A stretch of DNA of 64,000 nt, taken from positions 434,001-498,000 of the forward strand of contig CAVVPS010000019.1 of the NCBI GenBank assembly GCA_963750195.1, given 5' to 3'. Made by a program: the position numbers and the translations under genes. The stretch is from AP-15 sp963750195 (GTDB lineage Bacteria; Pseudomonadota; Alphaproteobacteria; ATCC43930; CGMCC-115725). The stretch's first letter is position 1; the number at the start of each line of letters is the position of its first letter. The notes below the pieces were generated by a model. The model was not told the origin of the DNA and did not search any database. It was given only the letters and a program-made list of their open reading frames with translations. Shown piece after piece: positions 55,973 through 64,000 of this stretch.

Positions 55973-57586
55973 AATACACGAGAGTACGGCTTTGCCACTA
56001 ACGATCCCGAGCTTGCCGGACAATGAGGTCCATTCTAGCACGCAATTCGCCCCGAGCATATTCGTTTCCTTCTGCAGCTGCGTTCTTCGGGCGATGCTTA
56101 CGGATGTACTCTTCACTAATCAAATCATGGGTCTTATCTTTGAGATGTTCACAGATCTCATTTAAGATTGTCTCTACGTGACCTGCTGTAACGTTTTTGC
56201 CCTTCTTCTTCGATGTATTCAACAGTCTGACGATACTTGAAATGCAAAGCACGTAATTCTCTATTTCTTTCTTGCCCCATATGTGCAAGCCTATACGATG
56301 TTGCACGGCGCTTTGATAACGTTCACCGATTTCGTCGGATGTGTGGTAGTCTCTATCTAGGATGCAATATTTCGTAATCTCCTCACCGCCACTGCCCTTT
56401 AGCAGCATCGAAGAGCCGACGACGTAATTCCAGCCGCCCCATCCGCCAATCGAAAAATTGGGCAAGGCATCTAGCGGTTCGTTGCTCGCGGGAAATAGCT
56501 TGTCCTGAAATATTTTCAGAAATACCAGGTCGTGTCCTTCTAGAAAAACAACCTTTTTGCTGCTCCAAAGCCTTGCCAAGTGTATATTGTGTACTCCTCC
56601 GATTTGGTTGATAATAGTCTGCACACCTGGTAGTGATGTGGCGAATTCTGACTTTCGCCGTCGCCTGTCGGCTACCAATATGGAGGACGGCTCGACCTCA
56701 GACATCATTTCAATCGAATGCGTCGCTATGATGGCTTGACGATCTTGCGCCTTCAAAATCCTAATGAGCTTTCTTTGCAAATCAGCGTGCAAGTAGACAT
56801 CTGGCTCGTCCAGGACGACGACGTCCCGATGGTCCGTGCGAGCTAAGAACCACATGGTTTGTAGCCAAATCTGGAGCCCGTGACCCATCCAACGAATTTC
56901 GCCGACGAAATCTTCATCGCGGACATGAAGCTCGATTTCATTGCGGTGCTCTCCGCAGTTCACCAGCAAGTCCCTTATCTGCAACCGTGGCCAGTTTTCT
57001 TCACATAACCGTTTGAAATAAGGAAAACTATCGTAGAAAATGCTCAGCTGATTTCGGAAATGAATTGACGCGCGAGAGGAGGATACTGAGCGCCGTACAT
57101 AGGTTTCGTCGAGGTTCTCCTCGGTCGTTGCAACGGGAGAAACTTGTGGAAGAATGTTGATGCGTGGGAGCAGCAGGGCTTTCGCTTGTGGGATAGATTG
57201 AATTATTTGACCTTTGGAATTTCGCATTACAATGAAGATATCGTCCGCGCTATGGAGATAAACCGCGATCGACCCCACCCCTGCAAAATCAGCACTGATT
57301 AAAGCGGGTGGTGATCCGTACCGGTAGAATAAATTTACTCGGTCAAAGTCTATATCCCTTAGCGATGGGGAAATTCCCCTAAAGGTGTCGGGGACATCCA
57401 AGGAATTGGGGGGATCGATATAGGGGACGGTTTGGTAGCGTGCTGTTGCTAGAGCGATGAACCGTAGCGCTTCAATTATGGTGGATTTTCCGGCATTGTT
57501 TCGTCCGACAATTAACGTCAGCGGTAGAATCGGAAGCTCGTGATCATCGAAGCCGCGGAAATTGCGTATCCGAATTTTGTCAACAT
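55832..57586 (-). pseudogene. OLD-family AAA ATPase/TOPRIM nuclease, two indels
   Basis: An OLD (overcoming lysogenisation defect) family protein, a class linked to phage defence. Walker A GRNNAGKST is encoded at 57480-57506, Walker B in DVVVLDEPDVYLHADLQRKL, a switch histidine in IATHSIEMMS, then a TOPRIM-like nuclease (VFLEGHD with the metal Glu; CILDRDYH with DxD). Walker A lies upstream of the first usable start; the likely ATG at 57586 is out of frame by one A of the run at 57575-57578. The C-terminus is split again near 56000: frame 55998 stops at RQARDR, and KAVLSCISAWAHRNYGVSL continues to 55832. Composition is AT-rich against its neighbours. No helicase partner (GajB type) is adjacent. 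Confidence 0.75.
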
Positions 57587-57768
57587 CGGGCGGAGCAGTG
57601 GGTGGGTCGGCAAAGAATTAAATGGATTGTGAAATCGTGAATGGGATTGCTCAGTACTAACCGAGAACGGCTCGAGATTCAAGTAGGCGGAGTCACATTG
57701 ATCCTGACTATCGGCCGCACGCGTGCTAATGCAGGCCAGCTGAGGGCTGTCGATATGGGGGGCAGGTC

Positions 57769-58551
57769 GTGGACCTGGGATTGCGCGGCAAGAAGGCGCT
57801 GGTGACGGGCGCTTCGAAGGGGATCGGACGGGCCTGCGCCGAGGTATTGGCCGAGGAGGGGTGCGACGTCGTGCTGGTATCGCGCACCGCGGCTGATCTC
57901 GAAGCGGCGCGCGCGGGGATCGTCGCCAAGCACAATGTCGCGGTGCGGGTGTATCCGCTCGATCTGTCGGATAGCCGCAATGTCGACAAGCTCGCCGCCG
58001 AATGCGCGGACACCGAAATCCTGGTCAACAACGCCGGCGCCATCCCCGGCGGAAATATCGATGCGATCGACGAAGCGCGCTGGCGCGAGGCCTGGGATTT
58101 GAAGGTGTTCGGCTACATCAACATGACCCGGCGCTTTTATGCGCTGATGCGCGATCGCAAAAAGGGAGTGATCGTCAACATCCTCGGCGCCGCCGGCGAG
58201 AACCCCGATTTCGAATACATCGCGGGATCGTCGGGTAACGCCTCCTTGATGGCGTTTACCCGGGCGATGGGCGGGACTGCGCCGCGCGACGGGTTGCGCG
58301 TTCTCGGCATCAATCCCGGCCCGGTCATGACCGAGCGGCTCGTCACCCTAATGCGCACCCGCGCCCAGGACCGTTTCGGCGATGCCGAGCGCTGGACCGA
58401 GTTGATGAAGCCGTTGGCCTTTGGCCGCGCCGCCAAGCCCGAGGAGATCGGCTGGATGGTCGCTTTCCTCGCCTCCGATAAATCCGGCTATACCACCGGC
58501 TCGATCATCACCATTGACGGCGGCGGCTCCAGCCGACGGAGCGCGTTGTAG
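57769..58551 (+). CDS. SDR-family protein with an atypical active site
   Basis: A 260-residue short-chain dehydrogenase-like protein. The cofactor motif TGASKGIGRACAEVL and LVNNAGAIPGG are intact, but the catalytic YxxxK is replaced by YIAGS (in FEYIAGSSGNASLMAF). The C-terminal ITIDGGGSSRR is normal. Some SDR branches share this change and may not be reductases. The start is GTG 57769 with GGGGGG nine bases upstream. It starts the same-strand run of SDR, lipase, lipoprotein and small protein, but spacing to the lipase is 38 bases. Confidence 0.83.
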   Translation: MDLGLRGKKALVTGASKGIGRACAEVLAEEGCDVVLVSRTAADLEAARAGIVAKHNVAVRVYPLDLSDSRNVDKLAAECADTEILVNNAGAIPGGNIDAIDEARWREAWDLKVFGYINMTRRFYALMRDRKKGVIVNILGAAGENPDFEYIAGSSGNASLMAFTRAMGGTAPRDGLRVLGINPGPVMTERLVTLMRTRAQDRFGDAERWTELMKPLAFGRAAKPEEIGWMVAFLASDKSGYTTGSIITIDGGGSSRRSAL

Positions 58552-58589
58552 GCGACCCCTGCCACCACCCAACTTGCGAAAGACATGCC

Positions 58590-59537
58590 ATGCCGTTCAC
58601 CAACACAACCGCGGCGGCTTACGGGCTTCTGGCCATGCATGCGATGGACATGTACCGCATGCAGCTGCAGTCGCTGACGCCGGCTCCGGCGGCGGGCCTG
58701 ACGGCGGCCGGATGGCAGGTCGTCGCCTATGTCACCGGCACGGACACAGTATTGCTCCGGGGCGTAGCTGGACCGATGCAAATGGCCGGGACGACGACCT
58801 GTTATGGATTTGCGGCGAGGAATGCCGCCGGCGAGTTGGCTGTCGTTATCCGCGGCACGGATGGGTTCGTCGAATGGATCGAGGATGCGGAGTTTGTCCC
58901 GATCCCCTACAGGCCGGCGACTGCGCTACCGGCGGGAACTCCCCCGATAACAGTCGAGCAGGGTTTCTGGGGAGTTTATAGGGGTCTGCAGCTGATCGAC
59001 CCGACTGGGGCCGCGCTCGGCGCCCTCGCTCCGGCGGTCGTCGCATTGGCTGGCGCGACCGGCCCGGTGACGGTTGTCGGGCACAGCCTCGGTTCGGCGC
59101 TGGCCACGTATCTGACCCTCGATCTGGCCCGTACAGGGCTTGGTGCGCGGGTCTCGGCCTGCCTGTTTGCGTCGCCGCACCCCGGCGATCAGGCCTTCGT
59201 TACACTGTTCGACCAAACGATCGCCGACTATCGCCTGTTCAACTACATCCTGGACATCGTACCGCGCGTGCCGCCGGGCCTCGGCTATGCGGCGTTGCCG
59301 CGACGGACCGTGATCCGGCCGTCGACCGCGGAGGCGGCGATCCGTTTCGACATTGGCTGCAACCACCATGTCATCTGTTATTGCGCGATGCTCGATTACG
59401 AGGAAACGATCAACGCGACGACCCCGGTCCCGCCAGGCGAGGAGGGCAGCGCGACCTGCATCCTCGGCCCGGAAACCGGCGAAACGAGCATCGCAAAGGA
59501 GATCGTCGGTTTCCTCGCCGGGGTAGTGCCGGTCTAG
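58590..59537 (+). CDS. Class 3 lipase (alpha/beta hydrolase)
   Basis: A 315-residue lipase family (class 3) enzyme. Nucleophile elbow GHSLG (Ser 166) in TVVGHSLGSALATYLTLDL; acid candidate in NYILDIVPRVPP; histidine candidate in FDIGCNHHVICY. The N-terminal region has the strand block LAVVIRGTDGFVEWIEDAEF. No signal peptide is seen, so it could be cytosolic or exported by a signal-less route (type I or VI). It is followed within 47 bases by a lipoprotein gene and a small helical protein gene on the same strand. The arrangement is that of an effector with a neutralising lipoprotein, but this is unproved. Confidence 0.85.
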   Translation: MPFTNTTAAAYGLLAMHAMDMYRMQLQSLTPAPAAGLTAAGWQVVAYVTGTDTVLLRGVAGPMQMAGTTTCYGFAARNAAGELAVVIRGTDGFVEWIEDAEFVPIPYRPATALPAGTPPITVEQGFWGVYRGLQLIDPTGAALGALAPAVVALAGATGPVTVVGHSLGSALATYLTLDLARTGLGARVSACLFASPHPGDQAFVTLFDQTIADYRLFNYILDIVPRVPPGLGYAALPRRTVIRPSTAEAAIRFDIGCNHHVICYCAMLDYEETINATTPVPPGEEGSATCILGPETGETSIAKEIVGFLAGVVPV

Positions 59538-59583
59538 AGAATGATAATCTTAGGTTGAGACATGTGGGGAGATAAGTCGAAGT

Positions 59584-60078
59584 TTGAGCATTGCGCGCGC
59601 CTTGCTCGTGTTGCTGTTGATGTGCGGCTGCACCACGCAACTTGCGCCGGCCTACGATCAAGCTGTGTCGGACGGTCTGGTTTCGGCGAATGAAGATATT
59701 CAGGCGTTATTTGTCGCTGTCGGGACTTCCGCGACAAAGGACACGTACCCGATGCGGGCAGCCGCCTACAATCACATTGTGGCGGAGTTGAAGGCGGTTG
59801 AGCTGCAGATTAAAACGCGCCCAATTCCCAACTCCGACGTGCTGCAGCAAGCGAACACGCTGCTAACGAAAATTGGCGTCGGCGGCATCAGCAACGACCC
59901 AAATTTCTCAAACTATCCGAGCGCCCGATCGGTCGCCGATCTGGTGCAAACCATTCAACATATGCAGATCAGCGACCAAACGACTAGTCTACCGCCAAAT
60001 CTGCTGTCTGCCTACGAAAACCAAGCTAATATATATCTAATTCAAGCGATTACTTATGAGAACTTCCTGAAGCGTTAG
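59584..60078 (+). CDS. Lipoprotein of unknown function
   Basis: A 164-residue protein. The N-terminus (ARALLVLLLMCGC) is a lipoprotein signal with a cysteine near residue 15 or 17. The rest is mostly helical (MRAAAYNHIVAELKAVELQI, SVADLVQTIQHMQIS). TTG start at 59584, with GGGAGATAAG a few bases upstream. It lies 46 bases after the lipase gene and 10 bases before the next small gene. No family recognised. Its periplasmic anchoring would fit an immunity-type role against the lipase. Confidence 0.65.
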   Translation: MSIARALLVLLLMCGCTTQLAPAYDQAVSDGLVSANEDIQALFVAVGTSATKDTYPMRAAAYNHIVAELKAVELQIKTRPIPNSDVLQQANTLLTKIGVGGISNDPNFSNYPSARSVADLVQTIQHMQISDQTTSLPPNLLSAYENQANIYLIQAITYENFLKR

Positions 60079-60088
60079 GAGATGACGG

Positions 60089-60424
60089 ATGGAACCGATC
60101 GATCTGGGGACTCTGGTGACGCAGATACAAACCGCGGCGACGGCCGCAATCGGCAAGGACGTCACGGCCTTGAGCGGCTTTTCCAGTCAACAACTGACCG
60201 CGATAGCGCAACAGGCGGTGGTGGTATCCGCCGGGATCGCAGACGGATCGATCACGGGCGAAACGCGCGAGTTTTTCCTTGATAGCCTTAAGGAGATGGT
60301 CCGAAGCTTTGTGAATACGCTGGCGGGCCTCGTTACCGTGGTGATCGAGCAGACATGGAATGCCATTGTCGGGGTAATTTGGGATGCCATCGGCAAGGCT
60401 GCCGGGTTGGCTCTGAAAGTGTAG
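60089..60424 (+). CDS. Small helical protein of unknown function
   Basis: A 111-residue protein beginning MEPIDLGTLVTQIQTAATAA. It is almost entirely helical; the C-terminal helix (VRSFVNTLAGLVTVVIEQTW and WDAIGKAAGLALKV) is amphipathic to hydrophobic and could insert into a membrane. AGGAGATGAC precedes it, overlapping the end of the lipoprotein gene region. Part of the lipase-lipoprotein cassette by spacing (10 bases). No family recognised. Confidence 0.65.
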   Translation: MEPIDLGTLVTQIQTAATAAIGKDVTALSGFSSQQLTAIAQQAVVVSAGIADGSITGETREFFLDSLKEMVRSFVNTLAGLVTVVIEQTWNAIVGVIWDAIGKAAGLALKV

Positions 60425-60447
60425 CAACCGGCTCAATCATCTCGAGC

Positions 60448-61458
60448 TTACCCCAGCTTCAGCATTCGCGCGGCATCGACCGCGGCGTAGGTCAGGATAC
60501 CGTCGGCGCCGGCGCGTTTGAAGGCGATCAGGCTTTCCATGATCGCGCGGTCGCCGTCGAGCCAACCATTCAGCGCTGCGGCGTGCAGCATCGCGTATTC
60601 GCCCGACACTTGATAGGCGTAGGTCGGCACCCGGAACGCCTCTTTGACCCGGCGCACCACGTCGAGATAGGGCATGCCGGGCTTGACCATGACCATGTCG
60701 GCGCCTTCTTGAATGTCGAGCGCCACCTCGCGCAGGGCTTCGTCGCCATTGGCCGGGTCCATCTGGTAGGTGCGCTTGTCGGCGCTGCCGAGCGCGGTCT
60801 TCGAGCCGATCGCGTCGCGGAACGGGCCGTAAAAGGCCGAGGCGTATTTCGCCGCATAGGACATGATGCGGACATGGGCGAACCCGGCCTCGTCGAGTGC
60901 CGGCCGCACCGCGCCAACCCGCCCGTCCATCATGTCGGAGGGAGCGATGATGTCGCAGCCGGCCTCGGCCTGCACCACCGCCTGGCGGCGCAGGAGCGCC
61001 ACGGTCTCGTCATTCTCGACATAGCCGTTGCGGATCACCCCGTCATGGCCGTGCGAGGTGAACGGGTCGAGCGCCACGTCGCACAACACGCCGAGATCGG
61101 GTAGCGCTTTCTTCAACGCGGAGACCGCGCGGCAGACCAGATTGCCGGGGTTGAGCGCCTCGCTGCCTTCTTCATCCTTGAGCGAGGCGGGCACCGCCGG
61201 GAACACCGCGATCGTCGAAATGCCGAGCGCGGCCGCCTCGCCCGCAGCGTCGACCAATGCCGGGATAGGCAGGCGAAAGACGCCGGGCATCGAGGCGATC
61301 GGCTGCTTACGGCCCTCGTCGTGAACGAAAACCGGCCAGATCAGATCCCCCGAGGTCAGCACGTTCTCGGCAACGAGCTTGCGCGACCATGCGTCGCGGC
61401 GGTTGCGGCGCAGCCGGAGGCGAGGGTAGGGGGCGAGCGGCGGCAGAAATTCGGTCAC
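60448..61458 (-). CDS. hemB: Porphobilinogen synthase (delta-aminolevulinate dehydratase)
   Basis: A 336-residue enzyme joining two 5-aminolevulinate molecules into porphobilinogen for haem, chlorophyll and B12. The metal-site block is DVALDPFTSHGHDG, with Asp residues in place of the zinc cysteines, i.e. the magnesium/potassium type seen in alphaproteobacteria. The Schiff-base lysines are in SYAAKYASAFYG and VMVKPGMPYL. It begins at a GTG (61458). It is intact and is a housekeeping anchor in this window. Confidence 0.92.
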   Translation of the reverse strand: MTEFLPPLAPYPRLRLRRNRRDAWSRKLVAENVLTSGDLIWPVFVHDEGRKQPIASMPGVFRLPIPALVDAAGEAAALGISTIAVFPAVPASLKDEEGSEALNPGNLVCRAVSALKKALPDLGVLCDVALDPFTSHGHDGVIRNGYVENDETVALLRRQAVVQAEAGCDIIAPSDMMDGRVGAVRPALDEAGFAHVRIMSYAAKYASAFYGPFRDAIGSKTALGSADKRTYQMDPANGDEALREVALDIQEGADMVMVKPGMPYLDVVRRVKEAFRVPTYAYQVSGEYAMLHAAALNGWLDGDRAIMESLIAFKRAGADGILTYAAVDAARMLKLG

Positions 61459-61682
61459 GGGTCACCCCGAGGAAAGAACAGCGAATGCCGGCAAAATAGG
61501 CGTGGGCGCGAGGCGATACAACCGCCCTAGGGCTGCCGCCGGCAAACGGGCAGTAGGGGTCCTAGAGCTGGATGGGCGCATGGATTCCGTCATCAGCGCA
61601 TTCCGCAATGACCGGATCTCGGGCATGCTGTTGCGATGCCGGACGATCGCCGCCACCGGGTCCTCTAATGAGGTCGAGCGAG

Positions 61683-62090
61683 ATGGATAATTCCAAGAAG
61701 ACGGGTTTTGACGACCGACTGAACGCCGCCGCCAACGCGAAGAAGGCGCAACTAGAGAAGTTTCGCGCGAGATCCCAGGCAAACGATCCCGCATCCGCCG
61801 AACGACAGGCCGCCCGACAGGCGGTTAGCGTCGCGCGCGATGCGCGCACTGCCGAGCGCAACGCTGCCCGGCTGGCCGGCGTTGCCCGTGAAGCCGACGA
61901 GAAGGCCGCCCGCGACGCCGCCGCGGAAGCTGAGCAGGTGGCCCGCGATGCTGCAATGGAAGCCGAGCGGGCGGCCCGCGATGCCGAAATCGCCCGGCAG
62001 GCGGCCGATGACGTCGCCGTAGAAGCCGAGCGTAAGGCGGCCCGCGATGCCCGCTATGCCGCCCGCAAGGCCCGTCCGCGAAAACGATAG
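61683..62090 (+). CDS. DUF6481 family protein (Ala/Arg-rich coiled coil)
   Basis: A 135-residue, almost fully helical, Ala/Arg/Glu-rich protein. It opens MDNSKKTGFDDRLNAAANAK and KKAQLEKFRARSQANDPASA, the characteristic opening of DUF6481, then repeats AARDAxxEAE-type heptads to a basic end (KARPRKR). The start at 61683 follows GAGCGAG. The repetitive sequence is natural to the family. A nucleic-acid role is suggested by the basic tail only. Confidence 0.8.
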   Translation: MDNSKKTGFDDRLNAAANAKKAQLEKFRARSQANDPASAERQAARQAVSVARDARTAERNAARLAGVAREADEKAARDAAAEAEQVARDAAMEAERAARDAEIARQAADDVAVEAERKAARDARYAARKARPRKR

Positions 62091-62364
62091 TCCGTCCGCA
62101 AGCCGGCCCACTCCTGGAGATAATGTTGTCGGTGCTCGTATGGTATGGTGGCAACAAGGAGGTCGGCCGCGGAGCTAAAGTGGGTAGACGTTGCGACGAT
62201 CCGATCGCCGACGGCACTGCCGACCCGTTCGAGGTTGCACAGCCGTACTCTTCAAAGCAAGCCGCGATCCCAGAAGGAGAATTTTGACGCATGATGCGGA
62301 TTTCTGAAACAGCCGTTCAAGCCCATTGATTTGGGGCCGGCGGTTAACGACACGGTTGCCCACA
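62091..62364. other. Intergenic spacer at the edge of an AT-rich segment
   Basis: This 274-base spacer between the convergent DUF6481 and membrane-SET genes changes from GC-rich to AT-rich at about 62330. No gene-like frame or hairpin was recognised. The change marks the left edge of the probably acquired segment. Confidence 0.45.
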
Positions 62365-63294
62365 TCAGCAGGAGCTACATGGTATGAAATCAAGTGGCTG
62401 ATCATTATAAGTCGTATAATCGGAGGTTACCTCTTCCCCTTTATTTATGAGGCGATTAGAGATGAAATCATATTCATCATCACATCTCACATTTGGGTTA
62501 GACGAATGATTTAGGTACCACGCCACGGTAAGATTGTTGAAGTTGGTAGGGCCTATTAGCTTACCATTTTTCGTTACACAAAAGTCGACATACAATTGCT
62601 TGATCTCTGGTGTTACGTGATTCAGATCAAGCTCGTTCATATTTATTTCTCAAATCTTATTGGTATCACCTGCGAATATATTGGTGCCTTCTGGGATGTC
62701 GCGAATGGCGAACACGCCAACTCCATGGTCTGATTTTTGAATCCTGGTGTACACGCCGGCGTGTGCAGCGGTGTACGGTTCTCCTGTAAGTTTGGTGATC
62801 TCTCTTCTTAGGGACATACGGTCCCATACGCATATCGTAAACAGTAGAAGCGCAACAAACCAAATCACAACAAACCATGTTGTGCAAGCGATCAGTCCTG
62901 TCAGGTAAAAGATCACCGCAGCCAATACAAATATGAAAATACTCACCGCGTAATTTACGGTTGCCTTATAATAGGAGAAAAAATACTCGTCTAATTGATT
63001 TATTTGGTCGCGATCTCCTAAAACGAAAAAAGTCCAGTTCATCGGCTGTTTGCAGTCCGCTATATTTTCTATTACGCCATCGCGAAACGTATCTATTAAA
63101 GTACCAAGTATCCATGATGCAAATAGGAATCCGCCCGCTAGGATCGCCAAGAAACCCGCGCCAGTGGTCGGTGCCCAGAGATTGCTGAATCCGTTAGGAT
63201 CGTGGTCAAAAATTAGGAGCAGAAGGAGCCCTAAGGTCAGAGCGCCCGGGAGCACCTCTCCGAGGTGAGGTTGTGGACGAAGGGTTTGGTTCAT
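62365..63294 (-). pseudogene. Membrane protein with C-terminal SET domain, interrupted by in-frame TGA
   Basis: A single frame of 310 codons broken once by TGA at 62650-62652. The first 180 residues have four hydrophobic helices (LTLGLLLLLIFDH, AGFLAILAGGFLFASWILG, YAVSIFIFVLAAVIFYLTG and WFVVIWFVALLLFTICVW). The SET domain starts at HGVGVFAIRDIPEGTNIF and, after the TGA, continues with LTVAWYLNHSSNPNV and GEEVTSDYTTY, the lysine-methyltransferase motifs that build the SAM site. The interrupting codon follows DTNKI, where related SET proteins often have Trp, so TGG to TGA is a simple explanation. Base composition is clearly AT-rich. Target protein unknown. Confidence 0.75.
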
Positions 63295-63637
63295 CCTCTA
63301 AGATCCATTGCTAATCTACGTCGGAACCCTCGGTGGGCCAGGTAATCATGGTCTCCGCGGAACACCGGTTAGGGCGGCGCGAAGCGGCGGTCAAGATACT
63401 ACCTTGGCAACTCAATTTGGTGTGTTCCCGCGCGGTCCGCGCGCCGTTGTCGAAGGTGTATAACACTCAATATTATTGCTAATTTTTGAAGTGTGTGTCA
63501 AAGTGCCATTCGAACCATTCATTAGTTGGGCTCACGACTTGGTGTTGATTCGGTTGGGACGAAGCTGGCAGGTATATATTCAATTTCTCCCTGTTACTTG
63601 GAATCAGGAGTTTAATATACAGTTTGGCCTATCCCCA
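63295..63637. other. AT-rich intergenic stretch
   Basis: The 343 bases between the membrane-SET start and the partial GNAT gene contain no recognised frame. A low-GC core at about 63460-63620 resembles the SET gene in composition, so the acquired segment probably extends to about 63630. The promoter of the SET gene should be here but was not identified. Confidence 0.5.
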
Positions 63638-64000
63638 TTAGTCCAGGGCGTAGTCGTAGCGGATGAAGCCGTTGAAATGTGCGATGCGGTTGTAGAGGGA
63701 GCGAGCGACGGCATTGTCTTGCTTGGTCGTCCAGTAGAGCCGCAGGCAGCCGCGCTCTCGGGCGATGTCTGCGACCGCTTCGATCAATTTGCCGCCGATA
63801 CGGTTACGGCGGGTGACTGGGTCGACGAACAGATTTTGCAGATAGCAGACGTCCCGCGTCGCCCAGGCACGGGCGTGAAACAGGTAATGGGTGATTCTGA
63901 CAAGAGGGGCCGTGGTGTTGCCGAGCCGGCCGCCCAGGGCGCGGATCGCGCCGTCTGCCGCAATCAGCTGCTGCGGTTAATTGCGTCTGGTAAAAATCGG
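63638..64000 (-). CDS. GNAT-family N-acetyltransferase, partial (5' end beyond window)
   Basis: The last 110 or so residues of an acetyltransferase. It has THYLFHARAWATRDVCYLQN, LFVDPVTRRNRIGGKLIEAV (the acetyl-CoA loop RxxRxGG) and SLYNRIAHFNGFIRYDYALD before the TAA. Near 63977 the frame meets a stop on its 5' side, while FYQTQLTAAA typical of the upstream helix lies in the next frame. An indel or a start inside this stretch is possible; the edge prevents a decision. Confidence 0.65.

Noticed and set aside
1..64000. CRISPR array, prophage or complete integrative element
   Set aside because: No regular direct-repeat/spacer series, no phage structural genes and no integrase-attachment pair were seen. 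The 66-base periodicity at 3.8-4.7 kb is the LRR coding repeat.

Overview
The window looks like a chromosome segment of a high-GC alphaproteobacterium, perhaps Rhodospirillales or Hyphomicrobiales. This is inferred from the metal-site type of HemB, a GcrA-like zinc motif, a DUF6481 protein, CTCG/GAGG-type intergenic palindromes and the mix of soil-type oxidoreductases. It is mostly accessory and catabolic, with few housekeeping genes (hemB, cysK, a Sir2 deacylase, an alanyl-tRNA editing protein). No rRNA, recognisable tRNA, CRISPR array or prophage was found.

Layout. 0-3.5 kb: broken GMC oxidoreductase, MDR reductase, NTF2-fold protein. 3.7-7.5 kb: NLR-like membrane nSTAND NTPase with leucine-rich repeats (one indel) and a FecR-domain protein. 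7.6-11 kb: Gfo/Idh/MocA dehydrogenase, flavoprotein, OsmC and a decayed partial copy of the flavoprotein. 11.4-13.4 kb: an IS256-type element has split a c-type cytochrome gene. 13.8-19.3 kb: cation transporter, hydroxyacid dehydrogenase, SDR/luciferase-like/DUF1330 operon, esterase. 19.4-24 kb: membrane-TPR protein, a heavily decayed beta-propeller gene, a shortened HupE-like protein. 24.4-29.1 kb: luciferase-like oxidoreductase, cNMP-binding protein, DUF4239, ThuA, acyl-CoA dehydrogenase-like enzyme. 29.2-32.8 kb: PqiB-PqiC-PqiA lipid transport operon, divergent from a MscS channel. 34.9-38.1 kb: cysK-AlaX-sulfurtransferase-GNAT operon. 38.3-41 kb: DUF1800/DUF1501 secreted pair. 41.6-46.7 kb: two-subunit TPP decarboxylase, SDR, Sir2, outer-membrane protein, DUF2252. 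46.8-49.5 kb: GH63-type glucosidase. 49.9-54.7 kb: arylsulfatase with two formylglycine-generating enzyme paralogs and an AraC regulator. 54.8-57.6 kb: rRNA methyltransferase-like gene whose 3' end meets an AT-rich insert carrying an OLD-family ATPase/nuclease. 57.8-60.4 kb: SDR, then a lipase-lipoprotein-small helical protein cassette. 60.4-63.3 kb: hemB, DUF6481, and an AT-rich membrane-SET-domain gene interrupted by an in-frame TGA. The right edge holds part of a GNAT gene.

A striking property is the number of reading frames broken by single-base indels where family homology continues in the next frame (GMC, nSTAND-LRR, OsmC, transposase, TPR membrane protein, beta-propeller, decarboxylase beta subunit, sulfurtransferase, DUF2252, one FGE, OLD). 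Either the consensus sequence contains indel errors or this region is eroding; sequence alone cannot decide. The best candidates for new biology are the nSTAND-LRR receptor, the OLD-family island, the membrane-SET gene, the lipase cassette and the double-FGE sulfatase module.
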